A stretch of 64,000 nt of DNA from Amblyomma americanum (lineage: Eukaryota > Arthropoda > Arachnida > Ixodida > Ixodidae), in NCBI RefSeq assembly GCF_052857255.1, contig NW_027526727.1, positions 1 to 64,000 of the forward strand. Reading direction: 5' to 3'. Positions 54,340-64,000 of this stretch are shown here, one piece after another. The notes under the pieces were generated by a model, which saw only the letters and a list, made by a program, of their open reading frames with translations, did no database searches and was not told the DNA's origin. The number at the start of each line of letters is the position of its first letter. The stretch's first letter is position 1. The translations under genes and the position numbers were made by a program.

Positions 54340-55865
54340 GGTAAATCTGAACACATCGGTTTTACAAGTGTCTCTCTAATACGCGTCAAAACTTTTTCTC
54401 TTATAACTGCGCGAAAAGCATGTATTCTTGCTTAATACAGCGAAACAAGCTGTTTTAGACCGAAACGAGCTAAATCACAACACATCGGTTTTACAAGTGT
54501 TCCTCTGATACGCGTCAACTCTTTTTTCTCCTATAACTGCGCGAAAAGCATGTATTTCTGCTTAATACAGCGAAACAAGCTGTTTTAGACCGAAACGAGC
54601 TAAATCACAACACATCGGTTTTACAAGTGTCCCTGTGACACGCGTCAATACTTTTTCTCTTATAACTGCGCGAAAAGCATGTATTCTTGCTTAATACAGC
54701 GAAACAAGCTGTTTTAGACCCGAAACGAGCCTAAATCACAACGCACATCGGTTTTACAAGTGTTCCTCTGATACGCGTCTAAACTTTTTCTCTTATAACT
54801 GCGCGAAAAGCATGTATTCGTGCTAAATACAACGAAACAAGCTGTTTTAGACCGAAACGAGCTAAATCTGAACACATCGGTTTTACAAGTGTCCCTGTGA
54901 CACGCGTCAATACTTTTTCTCTTATAACTGCGCGGAAAAGCATGTATTCTTGCTTAATACAGCGAAACAAGCTGTTTTAGACCGACACGAGCTAAATCAC
55001 AACACATCGGTTTTACAAGTGTTCTCTGATACGCGTCAAATCTTTTTCTCTTATAACTGCGCGAAAAGCATGTATTCTGTGCTTAATACAACGAAACAAG
55101 CTGTTTTAGACCGAAAAGAGCTAGATCTGAACACATCGGTTTTCCAAGTGCCATGTGATACGCGTCAAAACTTTTTCTGCGCGAAAAGCATGTATTCTTG
55201 CTTAATACAACGAAACAAGCTGTTTTAGTCCGAAAAGAGTTAATCTGAACACATCGGTTTTACAAGTGTTCCTCTGATACGCGTCAAAACTTTTTGTCTT
55301 ATAACTGCGCGAAAAGCATGTATTCTTGCTTAATACAACGCAACAAGCTGTTTTAGGCCGAAAGAGCCAAATCACAACACATCGGTATTACAAGTGTTCC
55401 ACGTGATACTCGTCAAAACTTTTTCTCTTATAACTGCGCGAAAAGCATGTATTCGTGCTTAATACAACGAAACAAGCTGTTTTAGACCGAAATGAGCTAA
55501 ATCACAACACATCGGTTTTACAAGTGTTCCTCTGATACGCGTCAAAACTTTTTCTCTTATAACTGCGCGAAAAGCATGTATTCTTGCTTAATACAGCGAA
55601 ACAAGCTGTTTTAGACCGAAACGAGCTAAATCACAACACATCGGTATTACAAGTGTTCCACGTGATACTCGTCAAAACGTTTTCTCTTATAACTGCGCGG
55701 AAAAGCATGTATTCGTGCTTAATACAACGAAACAAGCTGTTTTAGACCGAAACGAGCTAAATCTGAACACATCGGTTTTACAAGTGTCCCTGTGACACGC
55801 GTCAAAACTTTTTCTCTTATAACTGCGCGAAAAGCATGTATCCTTGCTTAATACAACGAACAAGC
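54340..55865 (+). other. Second indel-rich stretch, homologous to the first
   Basis: GAGGGTAAATC (54337), ACCCGAAACGAGCCTAAATC and AACGCACATCGG (54717-54750), CGCGGAAAAG (54934 and 55698), GTGTTCTCTGATAC (55019), ATTCTGTGC (55075), AGTGCCATG (55149), GTTAATCTG (55240), CGAAAGAGCC (55361), ACGAACAAGC (55857). The indels are not the same as those at 4330-6410, although the region is homologous. Confidence 0.65.
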
Positions 55866-57115
55866 TGTTTTAGACCGAAACGAGCCAAATCACAACACAT
55901 CGGTATTACAAGTGTTCCACTTGATACTCGCCAAAACGTTTTCTCTTATAACTGCGCGAAAAGCATGTATTCGTGCTTAATACAACGAAACAAGCTGTTT
56001 TAGACCGAAATGAGCTAAATCACAACACATTGGTTTTACAAGTGTTCCTCTGATACGCGTCAAAACTTTTTCTCTTATAACTGCGCGAAAAGCATGTATT
56101 CTTGCTTAATACAGCGAAACAAGCTGTTTTAGACCGAAACGAGCTAAATCACAACACATCGGTATTACAAGTGTTCCACGTGATACTCGTCAAAACTTTT
56201 TCTCTTATAACTGCGCGAAAAGCATGTATTCTTGCTTAATACAACGAAACAAGCTGTTTTAGACCGAAACGAGCTAAATCACAACACATCGGTTTTACAA
56301 GTATCCACGTGATACTCGTCAAAACTTTCTCTCTTATAACTGCGCGAAAAGCATGTATTCTTGCTTAATACAACGAAACAAGCTGTTTTAGACCCAAACG
56401 AGCTAAATCACAACACAAAGGTTTTACAAGTGATCCTCTAATACGCGTCAAAACTTTTTCTCTTATAACTGCGCGAAAAGCATGTATTCTTGCTTAATAC
56501 TACGAAACAAGCTGTTTTAGACCGAAACGAGCTAAATCACAACACATCGGTTTTACAAGTGTTCCTCTGATACGCGTCAAAACTTTTTCTCTTATAACTG
56601 CGCGAAAAGCATGTATTCTTGCTTAATACAGCGAAACAAGCTGTTTTAGACCGAAACGAGCTAAATCACAACACATCGGTATTACAAGTGTTCCACGTGA
56701 TACTCGTCAAAACGTTTTCTCTTATAACTGCGCGAAAAGCATGTATTCGTGCTTAATACAACGAAACAAGTTGTTTTGAGACCGAAACGAGCTAAATCTG
56801 AACACTTCGGTTTTACAAGTATCCACGTGATACTCGTCAAAACTTTTTCTCTTATAACTGCGCGAAAAGCATGTATTCTTGCTTAATACAACGAAACAAG
56901 CTGTTTTAGACCGAAACGAGCTAAATCACAACACATCGGTTTTACAAGTATCCACGTGATACTCGTCAAAACTTTCTCTCTTATAACTGCGCGAAAAGCA
57001 TGTATTCTTGCTTAATACAACGAAACAAGCTGTTTTAGACCGAAACGAGCTAAATCTGAACACATCGGTTTTACAAGTGTCTCTCTAATACGCGTCAAAA
57101 CTTTTTCTCTTATAA

Positions 57116-57182
57116 CTGCGCGAAAAGCATGTATTCCTGCTTAATACAGCGAAACAAGTTGTTAAATTTTTTTCTCTTATAA
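57116..57182 (+). repeat. Truncated monomer, HOR-A copy 2, third
   Basis: Counterpart of 7686 (offset 49,430) and of 63310 (offset 6,194). Confidence 0.92.
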
Positions 57183-58345
57183 CTGCGCGAAAAGCATGTA
57201 TTCTTGCTTAATACAGCGAAACAAGCTGTTTTAGACCGAAACGAGCTAAATCACAACACATCGGTTTTACAAGTGTTCCTCTGATACGCGTCAACTCTTT
57301 TTTCTCTTATAGCTGCGCGAAAAGCATGTATTCGTGCTTAGTCCAACGAAACAAGCTGTTTTAGACCGAAACGAGGTAAATCTGAACACATCGGTTTTAC
57401 AAGTGTCTCTCTAATACGCGTCAAAACTTTTTCTCTTATAACTGCGCGAAAAGCATGTATTCTTGCTTAATACAGCGAAACAAGCTGTTTTAGACCGAAA
57501 CGAGCTAAATCACAACACATCGGTTTTACAAGTGTTCCTCTGATACGCGTCAACTCTTTTTTCTCCTATAACTGCGCGAAAAGCATGTATTTCTGCTTAA
57601 TACAGCGAAACAAGCTGTTTTAGACCGAAACGAGCTAAATCACAACACATCGGTTTTACAAGTGTCCCTGTGACACGCGTCAATACTTTTTCTCTTATAA
57701 CTGCGCGAAAAGCATGTATTCTTGCTTAATACAGCGAAACAAGCTGTTTTAGACCGAAATGAGCTAAATCACAACACATCGGCTTTACAAGTGTTCCTCT
57801 GATACGCGTCAAAACTTTTTCTCTTATAACTGCGCGAAAAGCATGTATTCTTGCTTAATACAACGAAACAAGCTGTTTTAGACCGAAACGAGCTAAATCA
57901 CAAAACATCAGTTTTACAAGTGTTCCTCTGATACGCGTCTAAACTTTTTCTCTTATAACTGCGCAAAAAGCACGTATTCGTGCTTAATACAACGAAACAA
58001 GCTGTTTTAGACCGAAAGAGCTAAATCTGAACACATCGGTTTTACAAGTGTCCCTCTGACACGCGTCAAAACTTTTTCTCTTATAACTGCGCGAAAAGCA
58101 TGTATTCTTGCTTAATACAGCGAAACAAGCTGTTTTATACCGAAATGAGCTAAATCACAACACATCGGTTTTACAAGTGTTCCTCTGATACGCGTCAAAA
58201 CTTTTTTCTCTTATAACTGCGCGAAAAGCATGTATTCTTGCTTAGTCTAACGAAACAAGCTGTTTTAGACCGAAACGAGCTAAATCACAACACATCGGTT
58301 TTACAAGTGTCTCTCTAATACGCGTCAAAACTTTTTCTCTTATAA

Positions 58346-58412
58346 CTGCGCGAAAAGCATGTATTCCTGCTTAATACAGCGAAACAAGTTGTTAAATTTT
58401 TTTCTCTTATAA
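58346..58412 (+). repeat. Truncated monomer, HOR-A copy 3, first
   Basis: Its junction lies only 1,230 bp after the preceding one, because the HOR-A unit boundary falls between them. Confidence 0.92.
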
Positions 58413-61084
58413 CTGCGCGAAAAGCATGTATTCTTGCTTAATACAGCGAAACAAGCTGTTTTAGACCGAAACGAGCTAAATCACAACACATCGGTTTTAC
58501 AAGTGTTCCTCTGATACGCGTCAACTCTTTTTTCTCTTATAGCTGCGCGAAAAGCATGTATTCGTGCTTAGTCCAACGAAACAAGCTGTTTTAGACCGAA
58601 ACGAGGTAAATCTGAACACATCGGTTTTACAAGTGTCTCTCTAATACGCGTCAAAACTTTTTCTCTTATAACTGCGCGAAAAGCATGTATTCTTGCTTAA
58701 TACAGCGAAACAAGCTGTTTTAGACCGAAACGAGCTAAATCACAACACATCGGTTTTACAAGTGTTCCTCTGATACGCGTCAACTCTTTTTTCTCCTATA
58801 ACTGCGCGAAAAGCATGTATTTCTGCTTAATACAGCGAAACAAGCTGTTTTAGACCGAAACGAGCTAAATCACAACACATCGGTTTTACAAGTGTCCCTG
58901 TGACACGCGTCAATACTTTTTCTCTTATAACTGCGCGAAAAGCATGTATTCTTGCTTAATACAGCGAAACAAGCTGTTTTAGACCGAAACGAGCTAAATC
59001 ACAACACATCGGTTTTACAAGTGTTCCTCTGATACGCGTCTAAACTTTTTCTCTTATAACTGCGCGAAAAGCATGTATTCGTGCTAAATACAACGAAACA
59101 AGCTGTTTTAGACCGAAACGAGTTAAATCTGAACACATCGGTTTTACAAGTGTCCCTGTGACACGCATCAATACTTTTTCTCTTATAACTGCGCGAAAAG
59201 CATGTATTCTTGCTTAATACAGCGAAACAAGCTGTTTTAGACCGACACGAGCTAAATCACAACACATCGGTTTTACAAGTGTTCCTCTGATACGCGTCAA
59301 ATCTTTTTCTCTTATAACTGCGCGAAAAGCATGTATTCGTGCTTAATACAACGAAACAAGCTGTTTTAGACCGAAAAGAGCTAGATCTGAACACATCGGT
59401 TTTCCAAGTGCCCATGTGATACGCGTCAAAACTTTTTCTGCGCGAAAAGCATGTATTCTTGCTTAATACAACGAAACAAGCTGTTTTAGTCCGAAAAGAG
59501 TTAAATCTGAACACATCGGTTTTACAAGTGTTCCTCTGATACGCGTCAAAACTTTTTGTCTTATAACTGCGCGAAAAGCATGTATTCTTGCTTAATACAA
59601 CGAAACAAGCTGTTTTAGGCCGAAACGAGCCAAATCACAACACATCGGTATTACAAGTGTTCCACGTGATACTCGTCAAAACTTTTTCTCTTATAACTGC
59701 GCGAAAAGCATGTATTCGTGCTTAATACAACGAAACAAGCTGTTTTAGACCGAAATGAGCTAAATCACAACACATCGGTTTTACAAGTGTTCCTCTGATA
59801 CGCGTCAAAACTTTTTCTCTTATAACTGCGCGAAAAGCATGTATTCTTGCTTAATACAGCGAAACAAGCTGTTTTAGACCGAAACGAGCTAAATCACAAC
59901 ACATCGGTATTACAAGTGTTCCACGTGATACTCGTCAAAACGTTTTCTCTTATAACTGCGCGAAAAGCATGTATTCGTGCTTAATACAACGAAACAAGCT
60001 GTTTTAGACCGAAACGAGCTAAATCTGAACACATCGGTTTTACAAGTGTCCCTGTGACACGCGTCAAAACTTTTTCTCTTATAACTGCGCGAAAAGCATG
60101 TATCCTTGCTTAATACAGCGAAACAAGCTGTTTTAGACCGACACGAGCTAAATCACAACACATCGGTTTTACAAGTGTTCCTCTGATACGCGTCAAAACT
60201 TTTTCTCTTATAACTGCGCGAAAAGCATGTATTCGTGCTTAATACAACGAAACAAGCTGTTTTAGACCGAAACGAGCTAGATCTGAACACATCGGTTTTC
60301 CAAGTGTCCATGTGATACGCGTCAAAACTTTTTCTCTTATAACTGCGCGAAAAGCATGTATTCTTGCTTAATACAACGAAACAAGCTGTTTTAGTCCGAA
60401 AAGAGTTAAATCTGAACACATCGGTTTTACAAGTGTTCCTCTGATACGCGTCAGAACTTTTTCTCTTATAACTGCGCGAAAAGCATGTATTCTTGCTTAA
60501 TACAACGAAACAAGCTGTTTTAGACCGAAACGAGCCAAATCACAACACATCGGTATTACAAGTGTTCCACGTGATACTCGCCAAAACTTTTTCTCTTATA
60601 ACTGCGCGAAAAGCATGTATTCTTGCTTAATACAGCGAAACAAGCTGTTTTAGACCGAAACGAGCTAAATCACAACACATCGGTTTTACAAGTGTTCCTC
60701 TGATACGCGTCAACTCTTTTTTCTCCTATAACTGCGCGAAAAGCATGTATTTCTGCTTAATACAGCGAAACAAGCTGTTTTAGACCGAAACGAGCTAAAT
60801 CACAACACATCGGTTTTACAAGTGTCCCTGTGACACGCGTCAATACTTTTTCTCTTATAACTGCGCGAAAAGCATGTATTCTTGCTTAATACAGCGAAAC
60901 AAGCTGTTTTAGACCGAAACGAGCTAAATCACAACACATCGGTTTTACAAGTGTTCCTCTGATACGCGTCTAAACTTTTTCTCTTATAACTGCGCGAAAA
61001 GCATGTATTCGTGCTAAATACAACGAAACAAGCTGTTTTAGACCGAAACGAGCTAAATCTGAACACATCGGTTTTACAAGTGTC

Positions 61085-61745
61085 CCTGTGACAACGCGTC
61101 AATACTTTTTCTCTTATAACTGCGCGAAAAGCATGTATTCTTGCTTAATACAGCGAAACAAGCTGTTTAGACCGACACGAGCTAAATCACAACACATCGG
61201 TTTTACAAGTGTTCCTCTGATACGCGTCAAATCTTTTTCTCTTATAACTGCGCGAAAAGCATGTATTCGTGCTTAATACAACGAAACAAGCTGTTTTAGA
61301 CCGAAAAGAGCTAGATCTGAACACATCGGTTTTCCAAGTGCCCCATGTGATACGCGTCAAAACTTTTTCTGCGCGAAAAGCATGTATTCTTGCTTAATAC
61401 AACGAAACAAGCTGTTTTAGTCCGAAAAGAGTTAAATCTGAACACATCGGTTTTACAAGTGTTCCTCTGATACGCGTTCAAAACTTTTTGTCTTATAACT
61501 GCGCGAAAAGCATGTATTCTTGCTTAATACAACGCAACAAGCTGTTTAGGCCGAAACGAGCCAAATCACAACACATCGGTATTACAAGTGTTCCACGTGA
61601 TACTCGTCAAAACTTTTTCTCTTATAACTGCGCGAAAAGCATGTATTTCGTGCTTAATACAACGAAACAAGCTGTTTTAGACCGAAATGAGCTAAATCAC
61701 AACACATCGGTTTTACAAGTGTTCCTCTGATACGCGTCAAACTTT
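61085..61745 (+). other. Third indel-rich stretch, same HOR-A segment
   Basis: GACAACGCGTC (61091), GCTGTTTAGACC (61162), GTGCCCCATG (61339), GCGTTCAAAAC (61476), GCTGTTTAGGCC (61541), TATTTCGTG (61645), CGTCAAACTTT (61735). It corresponds to about 54.9-55.5 kb of copy 2. Frames here switch strand and length relative to clean copies, purely because of these indels. Confidence 0.65.
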
Positions 61746-63309
61746 TTCTCTTATAACTGCGCGAAAAGCATGTATTCTTGCTTAATACAGCGAAACAAGC
61801 TGTTTTAGACCGAAACGAGCTAAATCACAACACATCGGTATTACAAGTGTTCCACGTGATACTCGTCAAAACGTTTTCTCTTATAACTGCGCGAAAAGCA
61901 TGTATTCGTGCTTAATACAACGAAACAAGCTGTTTTAGACCGAAACGAGCTAAATCTGAACACATCGGTTTTACAAGTGTCCCTGTGACACGCGTCAAAA
62001 CTTTTTCTCTTATAACTGCGCGAAAAGCATGTATCCTTGCTTAATACAACGAAACAAGCTGTTTTAGACCGAAACGAGCCAAATCACAACACATCGGTAT
62101 TACAAGTGTTCCACTTGATACTCGCCAAAACGTTTTCTCTTATAACTGCGCGAAAAGCATGTATTCGTGCTTAATACAACGAAACAAGCTGTTTTAGACC
62201 GAAATGAGCTAAATCACAACACATTGGTTTTACAAGTGTTCCTCTGATACGCGTCAAAACTTTTTCTCTTATAACTGCGCGAAAAGCATGTATTCTTGCT
62301 TAATACAGCGAAACAAGCTGTTTTAGACCGAAACGAGCTAAATCACAACACATCGGTATTACAAGTGTTCCACGTGATACTCGTCAAAACTTTTTCTCTT
62401 ATAACTGCGCGAAAAGCATGTATTCTTGCTTAATACAACGAAACAAGCTGTTTTAGACCGAAACGAGCTAAATCACAACACATCGGTTTTACAAGTATCC
62501 ACGTGATACTCGTCAAAACTTTCTCTCTTATAACTGCGCGAAAAGCATGTATTCTTGCTTAATACAACGAAACAAGCTGTTTTAGACCCAAACGAGCTAA
62601 ATCACAACACAAAGGTTTTACAAGTGATCCTCTAATACGCGTCAAAACTTTTTCTCTTATAACTGCGCGAAAAGCATGTATTCTTGCTTAATACTACGAA
62701 ACAAGCTGTTTTAGACCGAAACGAGCTAAATCACAACACATCGGTTTTACAAGTGTTCCTCTGATACGCGTCAAAACTTTTTCTCTTATAACTGCGCGAA
62801 AAGCATGTATTCTTGCTTAATACAGCGAAACAAGCTGTTTTAGACCGAAACGAGCTAAATCACAACACATCGGTATTACAAGTGTTCCACGTGATACTCG
62901 TCAAAACGTTTTCTCTTATAACTGCGCGAAAAGCATGTATTCGTGCTTAATACAACGAAACAAGTTGTTTTGAGACCGAAACGAGCTAAATCTGAACACT
63001 TCGGTTTTACAAGTATCCACGTGATACTCGTCAAAACTTTTTCTCTTATAACTGCGCGAAAAGCATGTATTCTTGCTTAATACAACGAAACAAGCTGTTT
63101 TAGACCGAAACGAGCTAAATCACAACACATCGGTTTTACAAGTATCCACGTGATACTCGTCAAAACTTTCTCTCTTATAACTGCGCGAAAAGCATGTATT
63201 CTTGCTTAATACAACGAAACAAGCTGTTTTAGACCGAAACGAGCTAAATCTGAACACATCGGTTTTACAAGTGTCTCTCTAATACGCGTCAAAACTTTTT
63301 CTCTTATAA

Positions 63310-63376
63310 CTGCGCGAAAAGCATGTATTCCTGCTTAATACAGCGAAACAAGTTGTTAAATTTTTTTCTCTTATAA
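63310..63376 (+). repeat. Truncated monomer, HOR-A copy 3, last
   Basis: Its junction is 4,964 bp after the previous one. That interval equals 2,515 + 3,036 minus the 587-bp deletion, confirming the loss of the middle copy. Confidence 0.92.
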
Positions 63377-64000
63377 CTGCGCGAAAAGCATGTATTCTTG
63401 CTTAATACAGCGAAACAAGCTGTTTTAGACCGAAACGAGCTAAATCACAACACATCGGTTTTACAAGTGTTCCTCTGATACGCGTCAACTCTTTTTTCTC
63501 TTATAGCTGCGCGAAAAGCATGTATTCCTGCTTAGTCCAACGAAACAAGCTGTTTTAGACCGAAACGAGGTAAATCTGAACACATCGGTTTTACAAGTGT
63601 CTCTCTAATACGCGTCAAAACTTTTTCTCTTATAACTGCGCGAAAAGCATGTATTCTTGCTTAATACAGCGAAACAAGCTGTTTTAGACCGAAACGAGCT
63701 AAATCACAACACATCGGTTTTACAAGTGTTCCTCTGATACGCGTCAACTCTTTTTTCTCCTATAACTGCGCGAAAAGCATGTATTTCTGCTTAATACAGC
63801 GAAACAAGCTGTTTTAGACCGAAACGAGCTAAATCACAACACATCGGTTTTACAAGTGTCCCTGTGACACGCGTCAATACTTTTTCTCTTATAACTGCGC
63901 GAAAAGCATGTATTCTTGCTTAATACAGCGAAACAAGCTGTTTTAGACCGAAATGAGCTAAATCACAACACATCGGCTTTACAAGTGTTCCTCTGATACG

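Larger units (their letters stand above)
51125..57905 (+). repeat. HOR-A copy 2 (6,781-bp unit)
   Basis: Markers here recur exactly 6,781 bp downstream: GCGCAAAAAGCACG at 51180 and 57961, the truncated-monomer junction at 51601 and 58382, and the ACCGACACGAG region at 52476 and 59257. At 57841-57905 the sequence leaves the order seen at 8.4 kb and joins AAAACATCAGTTTTAC, as at 12737, which begins the next unit. About 52 monomer equivalents. Confidence 0.88.
1..64000 (+). repeat. Satellite array, ~129-bp monomer, ~495 copies
   Basis: Every part of the window is the same monomer in the same orientation. Successive starts of CACATCGG fall at 1, 131, 261, 390 and 519, so monomers are 129 or 130 bp. 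Near-invariant landmarks are TGCGCGAAAAGCATGTATT (positions 57-75) and GAAACAAGCTGTTTTAGACC (91-110). The consensus has about 49 G+C in 129 bases. No inversion, unique insertion or non-satellite flank occurs, so both ends of the array lie outside the window. Eukaryotic satellites of this size commonly occupy centromeric or other heterochromatin. That location is inferred, and the family itself is not one I recognise. Confidence 0.98.
57906..64000 (+). repeat. HOR-A copy 3 (incomplete at window end)
   Basis: It continues the 6,781-bp periodicity until about 60601, where 587 bp present in copy 2 (53821-54407) are absent. Thereafter the offset to copy 2 is 6,194 bp, as seen at 57152 and 63346. 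The window ends in the GGCTTTACAAG monomer, equivalent to about 57780-57806. Confidence 0.88.

Noticed and set aside
1..64000. Short open reading frames on both strands (60-129 codons) as genes
   Set aside because: All are translations of the satellite monomer with a 43-residue period. They start and stop according to 130-bp monomers and indels, have no distinct start context, no recognisable domain, and recur identically in repeated HOR copies.
1..64000. CRISPR array
   Set aside because: Repeats abut without unique spacers. The variable segment is only about 24 bp, takes a few recurring forms, and is part of the monomer; no cas genes.
1..64000. Transposon, LTR or insertion sequence within the array
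   Set aside because: No break in monomer periodicity larger than the 67-bp truncated monomers, no terminal inverted repeats, no target-site duplications and no transposase frame.
1..64000. tRNA, rRNA, 5S or Pol III units
   Set aside because: No cloverleaf-compatible segment or B-box (GGTTCGANTCC) was found. TTTTT runs in each monomer could stop Pol III but no matching promoter was seen.
1..64000. Telomeric repeats
   Set aside because: No short G-rich tandem motif at either end or within.
1..64000. Yeast-type origin (ACS, WTTTAYRTTTW) in each monomer
   Set aside because: GGTTTTACAAG matches only the TTTAY part; the RTTTW half is absent.

Overview
The whole 64,000-base window is one uninterrupted satellite DNA array. 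A monomer of about 129-130 bp (38% GC by hand count of the majority consensus) is repeated head to tail roughly 490-500 times, always in the same orientation. There is no unique sequence, gene, RNA gene, transposon, CRISPR array or recognisable promoter anywhere. This points to heterochromatin of a eukaryotic chromosome, of a kind often found at centromeres, pericentromeres or subtelomeres. I do not recognise the satellite family and cannot name the organism. The unusually high CpG content (about 8 CpG per monomer, observed/expected near 1.8) argues against a heavily CpG-methylated genome such as a vertebrate.

Layout. Monomer variants recur in a fixed order, so the array is built of nested higher-order repeats (HORs). 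Three main HOR classes can be followed through rare marker variants. HOR-A is a unit of about 6.78 kb: near-complete copies lie at about 51.1-57.9 kb and 57.9-64.0 kb, another at about 1.7-8.4 kb, and rearranged relatives at 12.7-19.4 kb. HOR-B (19.4-27.3 kb) is a shorter unit of 9-12 monomers (1,163 to 1,553 bp) with six marker copies. HOR-C (28.9-51 kb) has marker intervals of 3,363, 4,392, 3,617, 3,489 and 4,328 bp (26 to 34 monomers) and carries HOR-B-type monomer series inside it. The stretch 8.4-12.7 kb is a more mixed block with its own 2.1-2.2 kb duplication. The first 8.4 kb is almost a copy of 49.4-57.8 kb (offset 49,440, falling to 49,430).

Monomer anatomy (position 1 = first C of CACATCGG; first monomers 1-130, 131-260, 261-389, 390-518). 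Positions 17-40 are hypervariable. Positions 56-75 and 90-117 are strongly conserved. Three short dyads can fold as hairpins, at positions 17-31, 65-82 and 92-104. The first shows apparently compensatory changes between monomer classes. A 20-bp internal direct repeat (90-101 and 110-121) hints at how the monomer's right half arose.

No genes work together here. The open frames that exist arise because 129 is divisible by 3, so a 43-codon frame can run through consecutive monomers until a 130-bp monomer or an indel breaks it. The most informative content is the record of unequal exchange (truncated 67-bp monomers, a chimeric monomer, whole-monomer deletions, one duplication with a 2-base scar) and signs that parts of the consensus (about 4.3-6.4, 54.3-55.9 and 61.1-61.8 kb) contain sequencing or polishing errors.
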